64,000 bases of DNA from Insolitispirillum peregrinum (GTDB lineage: Bacteria > Pseudomonadota > Alphaproteobacteria > Rhodospirillales > Rhodospirillaceae), in assembly GCF_900156605.1 (NCBI RefSeq), contig NZ_FTOA01000006.1:186001-250000 (forward strand), read 5' to 3'. The position numbers were made by a program, and so were the translations under genes. The notes beneath the pieces are model-generated. The model did not search any database, was not told where the DNA came from, and saw nothing but the letters and a program-made list of their open reading frames with translations. How positions within the stretch are numbered: position 1 is the stretch's first letter; each line of letters starts with the position of its first letter. Shown here in pieces: positions 8,633-17,995 of this stretch.

Positions 8633-10102
8633 ATGACCGATCAGGCGATTGTTCTGGTGATCGACGACGAGCCGCGATCGTTGCAAACGTTGCGGCGGGT
8701 GCTGGGGGATGACTTTATCGTCCTGACCGCCGCCGGAGCCGACGAGGCCGAGGCCATTCTGGCGCAGGAAATGCCGGCGGTGATCCTGTGCGACCAGCGG
8801 ATGCCGGGCCTGAGCGGGGTCGAGTTCCTGCAACGGGTGCGCGAGCACTGGCCGGAGCCGGTGCGGATGATCCTGTCCGGCTATACCGACTCCGATGACA
8901 TTCTGGCGGCGATCAACGATGCCGGGATTTACCGCTTCATCGCCAAGCCATGGGACCCGGACGAGCTGCTGGAAGCGGTGCGGGCGGCGGTCCATCTCTA
9001 CCACCTGCAACGGCAGAACCACGCGATCAGCGTCGAAATGAAGGTCTCTGCCAGCCAGCTTGAAAAGGTGGTGGCGGAAAAGCGCAGCCGGGTGCGGGCG
9101 CTGTTTGGCTTTGACAGCATCGTCCATGCGGCGGGCAGTCCGGTGGCCGAGGCCATCGCGCTGGCGCGGCGGGTGGCCGACTATGACCTGTCGGTGCTGA
9201 TCACCGGCGAGTCCGGCACCGGCAAGGAATTGCTGGCGCGCGCGATCCACTACAACAGCCCGCGTGCCGAAGGCTCGTTTGTGATGGAAAACTGCGGGGC
9301 CTTGCCGGACCAGTTGCTGGAAAGCGAGCTGTTCGGCTGTAAAAAAGGAGCCTTTACCGGCGCTTACGAAGACCGCATCGGGCTGTTTGAACAGGCCAGT
9401 GGCGGCACCATCTTTCTCGACGAAATCGGGGAAACCAGCCCGGCGTTTCAGGTCAAGCTGTTGCGGGTGTTGCAGGAAGGCGAAATCCGGCCGCTGGGGG
9501 CGCGGCTGACCCGGCGGGTGGATGTGCGGGTGGTGGCGGCGACCAACCGTGATCTGGAAGAAGAAGTCCGCGCCGGGCGCTTTCGGCAGGACCTGTATTA
9601 CCGGCTGGCCGGGTTCCCGATTCACCTGTGCCCGTTGCGTGACCGGCCCGGCGATATCCCGTTGCTGGCCGAAATGCTGCTGGGCGAGGCGATGCAGCGC
9701 CTGAACAAGCCGGTCCACGATTTCCACCCCGAGGCTCTGGCGGTGCTGCGCGCCTATTCGTGGCCGGGCAACATCCGCGAACTGCGCAACGAGGTCCAGC
9801 GGATGGTGGCACTGGCGGAAAGCGAGACGCTGGGGCGCGCGGTGATGTCGCCGCGCATTCTGCGGGCGGTGGCCGGGCAGTCGTTGCAAGGGGTACAGCC
9901 CGCCACCAGCCTGCGCGAACAGGTCGAGGCGCTGGAGGAACGGATCGTGCGGGCGGCCTTGCTGCGCCACCATGGCAACATCTCGCGGGTGGCCGACGAA
10001 CTGGGGCTGTCGCGGGTCGGCCTGCGGGGGAAAATGGCGCGCTATCGTCTGGGACGTTCTGCTGATCTGGTCGGCTGTGACAGCGAGGACGATGACGGAT
10101 GA
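8633..10102 (+). CDS. hoxA: NtrC-family response regulator controlling hydrogenase genes (HoxA/HupR-like)
   Basis: A 489-residue sigma-54 activator. The receiver domain (1-120) has DD acidic residues near the N-terminus and the phospho-acceptor Asp in [12 protein letters not shown]. The AAA+ domain has Walker A GESGTGKE, the sigma-54 contact loop GAFTGA, and [12 protein letters not shown] Fis-type HTH closes the protein ([21 protein letters not shown]). HoxA/HupR proteins of this type switch on [NiFe]-hydrogenase operons, often in the unphosphorylated form (family knowledge). ATG 8633 is chosen because the receiver begins there. The stop overlaps hupT by four bases. A generic NtrC-type role is the alternative if hydrogenase context were ignored. 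Confidence 0.9.
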   Translation: MTDQAIVLVIDDEPRSLQTLRRVLGDDFIVLTAAGADEAEAILAQEMPAVILCDQRMPGLSGVEFLQRVREHWPEPVRMILSGYTDSDDILAAINDAGIYRFIAKPWDPDELLEAVRAAVHLYHLQRQNHAISVEMKVSASQLEKVVAEKRSRVRALFGFDSIVHAAGSPVAEAIALARRVADYDLSVLITGESGTGKELLARAIHYNSPRAEGSFVMENCGALPDQLLESELFGCKKGAFTGAYEDRIGLFEQASGGTIFLDEIGETSPAFQVKLLRVLQEGEIRPLGARLTRRVDVRVVAATNRDLEEEVRAGRFRQDLYYRLAGFPIHLCPLRDRPGDIPLLAEMLLGEAMQRLNKPVHDFHPEALAVLRAYSWPGNIRELRNEVQRMVALAESETLGRAVMSPRILRAVAGQSLQGVQPATSLREQVEALEERIVRAALLRHHGNISRVADELGLSRVGLRGKMARYRLGRSADLVGCDSEDDDG

Positions 10103-11487
10103 GCACGCCGCCGTCTTTGCGCGACAAGGTTGGGGCGGTGCCAGAGGTGGCGCTGGAGCTGGGCCATCTGCAAGAGCAGGTGTGGGTCGAGGTGATCCAG
10201 AAAATGGAACAGGTCTATTCCGACCTGATCCGTTATGAAATCGGGCTGGAAGAAAAGAACGCCCGGCTGGAGGAAGCCCAGGCCTTTATCACCTCGGTGC
10301 TGTCGTCAATGTCGGACGTGTTGATCGTCTGTGGTCTGGATGGCCATGTGCAGCAGGTCAATCAGGCGGTGCTGGAGATGACCGGTCTGGAGGCCGGGGC
10401 ACTGGTCGGGCGGCCGCTGGAAGACCTGTTGAGCGACGGCAGCCGGGGGACGCTGGCCGAGTTTTCCACCCGCCCGTCAACGGCGGTCCTGCGCGAATGC
10501 GAGGTGCGGTTGCTGTGTGCGGATGGCGGAGCGTCGGATGTGGTGGCGATGAACTGTTCGCTGCGTCTGGACCATCGTGGCCGCCCGGAAGGCACGGTGT
10601 TGATCGGCAGGCCGGTGGGAGAACTGCGCCGGGCCTATGCCGGGCTGGCGCAGGCGCACGCCGACCTGAAACAGGCGCAGCAAACGCTGATCCAGCAGGA
10701 AAAGATGGCTTCGCTGGGGCGGTTGGTGGCCGGGGTGGCGCACGAACTGAACAATCCGATTTCCTTCGTCAATGGCAACGTCCACACCCTGAAAAAGTAC
10801 ATGGCACGGATCAGCCAGTATCTGGATGCGGTCGGGCGGGATGACCCGCAAACCTGTGCTGCCTTGCGCCGCACCCTGCGGCTGGATGCCATTCTGGCCG
10901 ATGTGCCGGAGCTGATCGAAGGCACGCTGGAAGGAGCCGAGCGGGTGACCGACATTGTGCGATCCTTGCGGCGGCTGTCGTTTGCCCAGCCCGGTGCCTC
11001 CGAAGTCTTTGATCTGGCCGAGGTGGTGCAGACCGCCCTGCAATGGACCCTGAAAGGCACGCTGAAGGGAACGGCGGTGATGCCATCCCTGCATCTGGAC
11101 CTGGGCGGCGGGCTGCTGGTGCGCGGGCAGGCCGGGCAAATGCATCAGGTGATGACCAATCTGATCCATAACGCGCTGGATGCGCTGGAGGGTTGTGTCG
11201 ATCCAATTCTTGATATTGTTGGTGGTCATGTGGATGATCCGGGCCTTTCCCCACCCTGTCGGGTACGGGTGACGGTGCGGGACAATGGTGCCGGCATTCA
11301 GCCCGAGCATTTGCTGCGGGTCTTTGACCCGTTTTTCACCACCAAGCCGGTCGGGCGCGGCACCGGTCTGGGGCTGTGGATCAGCTATGGTCTGGTGCGG
11401 GATTTCGGTGGTTCGCTGACCGTTGGCAACGATGCCGCAGGCGGAGCGGTCTTTACGATTGATCTGCCAGCGGTGAACAACACCTGA
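10099..11487 (+). CDS. hupT: Sensor histidine kinase HupT-like, partner of HoxA/HupR
   Basis: A 462-residue soluble kinase with no membrane segment. It has an N-terminal helical region, a PAS domain (about 65-175, AFITSVLSSMSDVLIVCGLDG), a short coiled segment, an H-box GVAHELNNPISFVNGN, and a HATPase_c domain with DNGAGIQPEHLLRVFDPFFT and GRGTGLGLWISYGLV. HupT silences HupR by phosphorylation in hydrogenase systems that sense H2 through a regulatory hydrogenase (HupUV/HoxBC), not present in this window. The ATGA overlap with the regulator gene strongly supports a cognate pair. Confidence 0.9.
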   Translation: MSTPPSLRDKVGAVPEVALELGHLQEQVWVEVIQKMEQVYSDLIRYEIGLEEKNARLEEAQAFITSVLSSMSDVLIVCGLDGHVQQVNQAVLEMTGLEAGALVGRPLEDLLSDGSRGTLAEFSTRPSTAVLRECEVRLLCADGGASDVVAMNCSLRLDHRGRPEGTVLIGRPVGELRRAYAGLAQAHADLKQAQQTLIQQEKMASLGRLVAGVAHELNNPISFVNGNVHTLKKYMARISQYLDAVGRDDPQTCAALRRTLRLDAILADVPELIEGTLEGAERVTDIVRSLRRLSFAQPGASEVFDLAEVVQTALQWTLKGTLKGTAVMPSLHLDLGGGLLVRGQAGQMHQVMTNLIHNALDALEGCVDPILDIVGGHVDDPGLSPPCRVRVTVRDNGAGIQPEHLLRVFDPFFTTKPVGRGTGLGLWISYGLVRDFGGSLTVGNDAAGGAVFTIDLPAVNNT

Positions 11488-11993
11488 AAGATGCGTGTGT
11501 TCTGAGCCGTTTGCGTGGTCTGTCGCTGCCTCTTGATACCCGGTCTGGTTGAGTATAGCTGTCTCGCACATGCGATTGTGCTTTGCAATATTTTTGCCAG
11601 CTTCAACTACGCCCTGTCATCCGATATAGGCCGACTCTGCGACCTGATTCGGCCTTTTGGCCGACGGGCAGGGGATTCTGGTGGAAAAACCACCCCTTGG
11701 GGTGGGGTGGGAGAGTTGTTTTTTTGCGTAAAGCGCTTTGCACGGATAAGGATATTTCACGCCACCGGCAAGGGGGTAAAGAACGCTGAAACCTTAGTGT
11801 TTATGCGGTGTTCGGGTGGGGGTTGACACAGTTTTTGGCAGTTTTGCTGGCATTACCCGAGTTTTCCCATGGGGGAAAATTAGCTCTTTGACATTTATTT
11901 TCGCTAGATTTTCCGGTCAGGTGAGATATTGTCTCAATGCATAACAGCCATTCCAATGGCGCATAATGACAACCAGGCCCTAAGGGAGGGTGT
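11488..11993. other. 506-bp intergenic region before the acetate-uptake operon
   Basis: No convincing gene is seen. It contains a CCACCC/GGGTGG dyad near 11691-11706, two TTGACA hexamers (11823 and 11888) without a good -10 at normal spacing, and a TGAGA-N5-TCTCA dyad at 11922-11936. An excellent ribosome site (agggagg, 11983-11989) precedes the DUF485 gene. The promoter(s) of the yjcH-actP operon should lie here. Confidence 0.5.
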
Positions 11994-12302
11994 ATGACCA
12001 ACCAAATCCACGAGCGGATTAAAGCCAATCCGAAATTCCAGGAGCTGTGTGCCAAGCGCAGCAGCTTTGCCTGGACCCTGTCAGCCGTGATGTTGATTGC
12101 GTACTACGCGTTCGTTGCCGTGATTGCCTTCTTCCCGGCTTCCCTCGGGACACCGGTGTCCGAAGGCGCCATCACCTCGGTCGGTATCTATGTCGGTCTG
12201 GCGCTGATCATTCTGTCGTTCGTTCTGACGGGCATCTATGTCCAGAAGGCCAACGGCGAATTCGACGCCCTGAACAAAGAAATCCTGGACGAGGTGAAGT
12301 GA
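11994..12302 (+). CDS. yjcH: DUF485 membrane protein (YjcH-like)
   Basis: A 102-residue inner-membrane protein with two predicted helices ([21 protein letters not shown] and [17 protein letters not shown]) and the family signature [19 protein letters not shown]485 genes almost always precede actP-type solute:sodium symporters; a supporting role for the transporter is assumed but not defined. The stop overlaps the actP ATG by one base (TGATG). Confidence 0.93.
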   Translation: MTNQIHERIKANPKFQELCAKRSSFAWTLSAVMLIAYYAFVAVIAFFPASLGTPVSEGAITSVGIYVGLALIILSFVLTGIYVQKANGEFDALNKEILDEVK

Positions 12303-13978
12303 TGAAGCGTTTTGGCACTTTCTCCTCGGTGGTTGCTGGTCTGACCACCCTTGGCCTGTCGTCGGCGGCCTTTGCGGCCGGTGCGATCGACGGCGCCGTG
12401 CAAAAGCAGGCGACCAACTGGACGGCGATCGTGATGTTCGTCGCCTTTGTGCTCGCCACCCTTGGCATCACCTACTGGGCTGCCAGCAAGACCAAGTCCG
12501 CCAAGGACTTCTACGCGGCGGGCGGTGGCATCACCGGCTTCCAGAACGGTCTGGCGATTGCCGGTGACTACATGTCGGCAGCCTCGTTCCTCGGGATCGC
12601 CGGTCTGGTGTTTACCGCCGGTTTTGACGGCCTGATCTACTCCATCGGCTTCCTGGTCGGCTGGCCGGTCATCCTGTTCCTGGTGGCAGAACGCCTGCGT
12701 AACCTCGGCAAGTACACCTTTGCCGACGTGGCGTCCTATCGCCTGCAACAGGGCCCGATCCGCTCGCTGGCCGCCTCGGGCACGCTGGTGGTGGTTCTGC
12801 TGTACCTGATTGCCCAGATGGTGGGCGCAGGCAAGCTGATCCAGCTGCTGTTCGGTCTCGACTACGGCATCGCCGTTGGTCTGGTCGGCGTGCTGATGGT
12901 CGGTTACGTGATGTTCGGTGGCATGCTGGCCACCACCTGGGTGCAGATCATCAAGGCCGTTCTGTTGCTGTCCGGCGCGACCTTCATGGCGCTGATGGTG
13001 ATGACCCACTATGGCTTCTCGATGGAAGCGATGTTCAAGCACGCCACCGAAGTCCATTCCAAGGGCATCAAGCTGATGCAGCCGGGTGGTCTGGTGTCTG
13101 ATCCGGTCGATGCCATTTCGCTGGGTCTGGCCCTGATGTTCGGTACCGCTGGCCTGCCGCACATCCTGATGCGCTTCTTCACCGTCTCGGACGCCAAGGA
13201 AGCCCGCAAGTCGGTGTTCTATGCCACCGGTTTCATTGGTTACTTCTACATCCTGACCTTCATCATCGGTTTCGGCGCCATCGTTCTGGTTCTGAACCAT
13301 CCGGAATTCATGGCTGCTGACGGCAAGGGCATCATGGGCGGGTCCAACATGGCCGCCATCCATCTGGCCAAGGCTGTCGGTGGTGACCTGTTCCTCGGCT
13401 TCATCTCGGCCGTTGCCTTCGCCACCATTCTGGCGGTGGTGTCCGGTCTGACCCTGTCGGGTGCCTCGGCGGTGTCGCATGACCTGTACGCCTCGGTGTG
13501 GCGCAAGGGCCGTGCCAGCGACGCTGACGAAATCCGCGTCTCCAAGATCACCACGATGGTTCTGGGCGTGCTGGCGATCATCCTCGGCATTGCCTTTGAA
13601 AAGCAGAACATCGCCTTCATGGTCGGTCTGGCCTTCTCGATCGCTGCCTCGGCCAACTTCCCGGTCCTGTTCATGTCGATGTTCTGGAAGGGCCTGACCA
13701 CCAAGGGTGCGTTCTACGGCGGCTTTGCCGGTCTGATCTCGGCCTCGGTGCTGGTGATCCTCGGCCCGACCATCTGGAAGGACGTCATGGGCCATGCCGA
13801 CGCCCTGTTCCCCTACAAGAACCCGGCGATCTTCTCGATGACCATTGCCTTCGCCATCACCTATATCGTGTCGAAGATCGATGGCTCGCAGACTGCCAAG
13901 GACGAAATGGAAGCCTTCGAAGCCCAGTACATCCGGTCGCAGACTGGTCTGGGTGCGGAAGGGGCCTCCGAGCACTAA
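12302..13978 (+). CDS. actP: Acetate/monocarboxylate cation symporter ActP
   Basis: A 558-residue solute:sodium symporter with a cleavable signal ([17 protein letters not shown]) and about 13 helices. Typical blocks are [54 protein letters not shown], and a [16 protein letters not shown] segment. It imports acetate and related short acids. The frame is open upstream, but ATG 12302 overlaps the DUF485 stop and gives the signal peptide. A strong terminator lies 40 bp downstream, making a two-gene operon. Confidence 0.95.
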   Translation: MKRFGTFSSVVAGLTTLGLSSAAFAAGAIDGAVQKQATNWTAIVMFVAFVLATLGITYWAASKTKSAKDFYAAGGGITGFQNGLAIAGDYMSAASFLGIAGLVFTAGFDGLIYSIGFLVGWPVILFLVAERLRNLGKYTFADVASYRLQQGPIRSLAASGTLVVVLLYLIAQMVGAGKLIQLLFGLDYGIAVGLVGVLMVGYVMFGGMLATTWVQIIKAVLLLSGATFMALMVMTHYGFSMEAMFKHATEVHSKGIKLMQPGGLVSDPVDAISLGLALMFGTAGLPHILMRFFTVSDAKEARKSVFYATGFIGYFYILTFIIGFGAIVLVLNHPEFMAADGKGIMGGSNMAAIHLAKAVGGDLFLGFISAVAFATILAVVSGLTLSGASAVSHDLYASVWRKGRASDADEIRVSKITTMVLGVLAIILGIAFEKQNIAFMVGLAFSIAASANFPVLFMSMFWKGLTTKGAFYGGFAGLISASVLVILGPTIWKDVMGHADALFPYKNPAIFSMTIAFAITYIVSKIDGSQTAKDEMEAFEAQYIRSQTGLGAEGASEH

Positions 13979-14018
13979 GACTGCCACTCTGGTATGGAGC
14001 CCCATACCACCGTGACCG

Positions 14019-14055
14019 AACGCCCCGGACCGAGTGTTCCGGGGCGTTTTTTTCT
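14019..14055 (+). terminator. Intrinsic terminator of the yjcH-actP operon
   Basis: An 11-bp GC-rich stem (14019-14029 with 14038-14048), 8-nt loop, then a run of seven T residues. A textbook Rho-independent terminator. Confidence 0.95.
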
Positions 14056-14225
14056 TGGCTTGCTCAAGGGGATGAACCCCGCGTCCATGACTTCAGGCCA
14101 GCTTTTCGCAGTGCAAAGGGCGGGGGTACACTGCCACCCGGATCGGTTCACGGATCCATATCCATAAGGTGCCACCATAAAACAGGCCCGCAAAAATACC
14201 GTCGTCAGGGGAGACGCCTCGTACC

Positions 14226-16040
14226 ATGTCCAAGGACTTTGATTTCTCGGTTACGCCCTTTAGCCATTTGTCGTCAGCCGAGCGCGGCAAGCTGTCGGCG
14301 GCGGTCGATATCGCCTATTTCAAGACCAACGATACGCCGCTGAAACCCGGTCAGGCGCTGGACCACCTGATGCTGGTGATCAAGGGATTGCTGGCGGAAA
14401 AGAACGGTGACGAACTGGTGACGGTCCATGGGCAGGGCGATTTGTTCGGGGCATCGGCGCTGATCAACGACACCAAATCGCTGTCGTGCGAGGTGCAGGA
14501 AGAGGCGCTGGTCTATCTGATCCCGCGCCAGATGATGCTGGACCTGTGCCGCAGCAACAGCGCGTTCGAGGCATTCTTTACCAGTTCGCTCAGTGAACGG
14601 CTGGCCGCCCGTGCCAATGCCGAAAGTGCGCGCGGCATGGCCTCGTTCATGGTGGCGAAGGTCGGGCAGGCCTATCTGCACCCGCCGCTGTTCGTCCCCG
14701 GCTCGTGTACCCTGCGTGATGCGGCGGTCCTGATGAAAAAGGAAAAGGCCACCAGCCTGCTGGTCACGGCGGCGGATGGCCGGGTGGGGGTGCTGTCGGG
14801 GTCGGACATGCGCGACCATGCCATCATTCAGGGCAAGCCGCTGGAAACGCCGGTCGAAAGCTGTGCCACCTATGGCACCATCACCGTTGATCAGGACGAG
14901 TTCCTGTTCAATGCGCAGGTGCTGATGACCCGCTACAACATCCGCCGCCTGCCGGTGCTGCGGGATGGCAACATCATCGGGGTTCTCGAACTGATCGACT
15001 TGTTGGGCTACATGTCCAGCCACTCGCATCTGGTGGCGGTGCAGGTGGACCGTGCCCAGACGCTGGACGAGCTGCGGGTGGCCTCCGAGGCACTGGGGCC
15101 ACTGTTGCAGGGCCTGCACGGCTCGGGGGTTAAAATCCGCTTCATTGCCGAGATGGTCACCGACCTCAGCCGCAAAATCCAGCGCAAGCTGTTTGAAATG
15201 CTGATCCCGCCGGAGTTGGCGGGCAAATGCTGCCTGATGGTGATGGGCTCCGAGGGGCGCGGCGAACAGATCGCCAAGACCGATCAGGACAATGCGCTGA
15301 TTATCGCGGACGATATCGACCCGGACAGCGTCCGCGACCTGTGCCGCCAGTATACCGAGGCGATGATCTCGTTCGGCTATCCGCCGTGCAGCGGCAACAT
15401 GATGGTGTCCAACCCGGAATGGAGCAAAACCGAAAGCCAGTTCCGCGATGACATTTACCACTGGATGCTGACGCCGGGGGAAAAGGCATTCCTCAATCTG
15501 GCGGCCTTCATTGACGGCGAAGCGGTGGCCGGTGATCCGCTGTTGCTGTATCGCCTGCGCAGCTATCTGTTCCAGCGGCTGACCGACAATCAGGGCTTCC
15601 TCAGCCACTTTGCCCGACCGGTGAACAGCTTTGACACGCCAATCGGCTTTTTCCACCAACTGGTGATGGACAAGGACCACAAGGGCGAAATCGACATCAA
15701 AAAGGGCGGCATTTTCCCGATTGTCCACGGGGTGCGGGCGTTGGCGCTGGAAAAGCACCTGACCTGCACCTCGACCTTCAGCCGCATCGAGGCTCTGGGG
15801 CAGGAGGGCATTTTCGATACTGACTTTGCCGCCAATCTGGTCGAGGCGTTCCAGTTCCTGATGGAAATCCGCTTGCAGGGGCGCTTGTCAAAGGGGCAAC
15901 TGAGCGGGGAAGGGGCCGACAACTTTGTCCGCGCCGATGACCTGTCGAAATTCCAGCAGGACGCCCTGAAAGACAGCCTGTTGCTGGTCAAGCAGTTCAA
16001 GCAACTGTTGACCCATCATTTCAAGCTGGCGGCCTTTTAG
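14226..16040 (+). CDS. cNMP-binding / CBS pair / DUF294 nucleotidyltransferase-like protein
   Basis: A 604-residue signal protein. Domains in order: cyclic-nucleotide-binding-like (about 10-130), two CBS repeats (about 150-275; SCTLRDAAVLMKKEKATSLL, NIRRLPVLRDGNIIGVLELI), a DUF294 nucleotidyltransferase-like domain with GSEGRGEQ and TDQDNALI, and a DUF294 C-terminal helical domain. The GSxxR...DxD pattern resembles GlnD/GlnE uridylyl- and adenylyltransferases, so protein nucleotidylylation is possible (inference). It follows actP and precedes a DnaQ-like exonuclease, a common neighbourhood in proteobacteria. The TAG stop is the first triplet of a palindromic repeat. Confidence 0.88.
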   Translation: MSKDFDFSVTPFSHLSSAERGKLSAAVDIAYFKTNDTPLKPGQALDHLMLVIKGLLAEKNGDELVTVHGQGDLFGASALINDTKSLSCEVQEEALVYLIPRQMMLDLCRSNSAFEAFFTSSLSERLAARANAESARGMASFMVAKVGQAYLHPPLFVPGSCTLRDAAVLMKKEKATSLLVTAADGRVGVLSGSDMRDHAIIQGKPLETPVESCATYGTITVDQDEFLFNAQVLMTRYNIRRLPVLRDGNIIGVLELIDLLGYMSSHSHLVAVQVDRAQTLDELRVASEALGPLLQGLHGSGVKIRFIAEMVTDLSRKIQRKLFEMLIPPELAGKCCLMVMGSEGRGEQIAKTDQDNALIIADDIDPDSVRDLCRQYTEAMISFGYPPCSGNMMVSNPEWSKTESQFRDDIYHWMLTPGEKAFLNLAAFIDGEAVAGDPLLLYRLRSYLFQRLTDNQGFLSHFARPVNSFDTPIGFFHQLVMDKDHKGEIDIKKGGIFPIVHGVRALALEKHLTCTSTFSRIEALGQEGIFDTDFAANLVEAFQFLMEIRLQGRLSKGQLSGEGADNFVRADDLSKFQQDALKDSLLLVKQFKQLLTHHFKLAAF

Positions 16041-16087
16041 AGCAAATCCCGAGCAGATGGATGCATCTGCGACGACGTATTTGCTAG
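16038..16087. repeat. Palindromic repeat (type C) starting at a stop codon
   Basis: Imperfect palindrome with outer arms TAGAGCAAAT and ATTTGCTAGA and an inner AGATGGATGCATCT dyad. Its first three bases are the stop of the preceding gene. Confidence 0.75.
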
Positions 16088-16099
16088 AAACACAAGATG

Positions 16100-16143
16100 T
16101 TAGAGCGTTTGACCCGATTCAGGGAAAACGGAAAACGCTCTAA
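16100..16143. repeat. Palindromic repeat (type D)
   Basis: Inverted repeat with outer arms TTAGAGCGTTT and AAACGCTCTAA. It shares the TAGAGC end with types A and C, suggesting related mobile palindromes. Confidence 0.75.
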
Positions 16144-16158
16144 ACATCAGGGAGAGGT

Positions 16159-16800
16159 ATGATGCTGCAATCCCTGCTGCGCGGCTTGAACCGCCGTCGC
16201 CTGAAGGACCCGTCCTATGGGTTTCTGTTCGACGATCCGCACCCGGACGAAGTGGTGTGCTTTGACACCGAAACCAGCGGTCTGGACCCGAAAAAGGCGG
16301 AAATCCTGTCGCTGGCCGCCGTCCGCATTCGTGGCAACCGGGTGCTGACCAGCCAGCGGCTGAACATGGTGTTCAAGCCGCAAAAGGCCATTGATCAGGA
16401 ATCGATCAAGGTTCACCGTCTGCGCCATGTCGATGTCGCCAACGGGCTGGATATTTACGAAGGTCTGGACCGTTTCCTGCGCTTTGTCGGCAATCGCCCG
16501 CTGGTCGGTTATTTCCTCGAATTCGACGTGGCAATGGTCAACCGGGTGGTGAAGCCATGGCTGGGGATTGGCCTGCCGAACCGCTGCACCGAAGTGTCGG
16601 CGCTGTATTATGACTATCGCGTGCGCGGGCGGGATGGGGTCTATACCGGCAACATTGACCTGCGCTTTGACACCATCATGAGCGAACTGAAACTGCCGGT
16701 TCTGCCCGCCCATGATGCGCTGAACGACGCGATCATGACCGCATTGATGTATGTGAAACTGCAAGCCCTGCTGCATGGCAGCAGCAGCGCGGAAGGCTGA
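16159..16800 (+). CDS. DnaQ-like 3'-5' exonuclease domain protein
   Basis: A 213-residue single-domain DEDD exonuclease. Exo I is CFDTETSGLDPKKAEILSLAA, Exo II lies around LVGYFLEFDVAMVNR, and Exo III is LPVLPAHDALNDAIMTALMY (DEDDh type with H-A-L-x-D). It resembles the proofreading epsilon fold of DNA polymerase III but is a stand-alone protein, often found next to cNMP/CBS/DUF294 genes. ATG 16159 and 16162 are equivalent starts after ggagagg. Its substrate (DNA or RNA) is unknown. Confidence 0.88.
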   Translation: MMLQSLLRGLNRRRLKDPSYGFLFDDPHPDEVVCFDTETSGLDPKKAEILSLAAVRIRGNRVLTSQRLNMVFKPQKAIDQESIKVHRLRHVDVANGLDIYEGLDRFLRFVGNRPLVGYFLEFDVAMVNRVVKPWLGIGLPNRCTEVSALYYDYRVRGRDGVYTGNIDLRFDTIMSELKLPVLPAHDALNDAIMTALMYVKLQALLHGSSSAEG

Positions 16801-16810
16801 TCCGGGGGGA

Positions 16811-17968
16811 TTACCGCCGGGCTACCGTTAGTGCCTGTTCCAGGTCGCTCCAGATGGCGTCGACCGGCTCCAGTCCGACATTCAGGCGGATCATCCGGTC
16901 CGAAATGCCGAAATGGACGAACGGATTGGGCGCGGGCGGCATCCCGGCGGTGACGCTCAGCGGCACCAGCAGGCTTTCCGGCCCGCCCCAACTGACCCCC
17001 AGCCGGATCAGCCGCAGGGCGTCGGCAAAGGCCGGAACGTCGATGGCATCGCTGACCAGAAAGGAAAACACCCCGCCATAACCACTCAGGGTTTCCCGCC
17101 CCGGATGGCTGCTGAATGCCGGATGCAGGACCGATGTTACCTCGGCATGATCGCGCAGGCGGCGGGCGATGGTCAGGCCACTGCTCATGTGGACCGGCAT
17201 CCGCAAGGTCAGGCTGCGCAGGCCGCGCACCAGCAAAAAGGCATCAAACGGTGACAGCTTGGCCCCCAGATAGGGATAGGTGCGACCGTTGATGCGGTCG
17301 ATCAGGTCCTGCCGCCCGACCACCACCCCGGCGACGGTATCACTGTAACCGCCAAGGTATTTCGAGGCGGCATGGATCACCAGATCAATGCCGTGGGCAA
17401 TCGGGTTTTGATACAGCGGGGTGGCCCACGAATTGTCGATGGCGGTCACCACCCCGTGCTGCTGGGCCAGTGCCGCCAGCGTTGGCAGGTGTTGCAGGTC
17501 AAAGGTCAGGGTGGTGGGCGTTTCGACATACAGCATCTTCGCGCCGGGCAGGGCGCGGGCCACCGCCTCGGGGTCGCTGCCATCGACATAGTCGATGGTG
17601 ACGCCTGCCGGGCGCAGCAGCTTTTCAAACATCTTGTAGGCATCGCCATAGACATTGCACACCGTCACCAGCCGGTCGCCGCCGCTGACGAAGGCCATCA
17701 CGGTGGCAGTAATGGCAGCCATGCCACTGGCAAAGCCGCGCCCGGCATCGGCGCCTTCCAGTCTGGCAACCAGCTCCTCAAACACCTGCACGGTCGGATT
17801 GTCGCCACGGGTGTAGACCAGCCGTTGTTCTCCGGCATAGACCGCCGCCATGTCCTGATAGCTGTCAAAGGTAAACAGCGAGGTCTGAAAAATCGGCGGC
17901 GCAGCGGCGTTCAGCGGATAGGCGGGCTCGTCACAGAACAACAGGCGGTGCGCTTCGGTCAAATCCAT
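16811..17968 (-). CDS. Cys/Met metabolism PLP-dependent enzyme (cystathionine lyase/synthase family)
   Basis: A 385-residue fold-type I enzyme of the trans-sulfuration family. Seen: TRGDNPTVQVFEELVARLEG, GFASGMAAI, VYGDAYKMFEKLL, YVETPTTLTFDL, the AIDNSWATP block, and the PLP lysine in HAASKYLGGYSD. It could be a cystathionine beta- or gamma-lyase or methionine gamma-lyase; the sequence does not decide. The ribosome site (agagagag) and the 27-bp gap after the FhuF-like gene suggest it is the last gene of the siderophore operon, where it may supply or alter a sulfur or amino-acid precursor (inference). Confidence 0.88.
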   Translation of the reverse strand: MDLTEAHRLLFCDEPAYPLNAAAPPIFQTSLFTFDSYQDMAAVYAGEQRLVYTRGDNPTVQVFEELVARLEGADAGRGFASGMAAITATVMAFVSGGDRLVTVCNVYGDAYKMFEKLLRPAGVTIDYVDGSDPEAVARALPGAKMLYVETPTTLTFDLQHLPTLAALAQQHGVVTAIDNSWATPLYQNPIAHGIDLVIHAASKYLGGYSDTVAGVVVGRQDLIDRINGRTYPYLGAKLSPFDAFLLVRGLRSLTLRMPVHMSSGLTIARRLRDHAEVTSVLHPAFSSHPGRETLSGYGGVFSFLVSDAIDVPAFADALRLIRLGVSWGGPESLLVPLSVTAGMPPAPNPFVHFGISDRMIRLNVGLEPVDAIWSDLEQALTVARR

Positions 17969-17995
17969 CGGGGCTCTCTCTGGAAGGGGAAAGTG

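Noticed and set aside
11836-11849. Sigma-54-like TGGCA...GCTGG upstream of the DUF485/actP operon
   Set aside because: Only 7 bp separate GG and GC; 10 are needed.
12047-12301. Long 5' extension of the actP frame (643 aa)
   Set aside because: It overlaps the DUF485 gene in another frame; the signal peptide starts at 12302.
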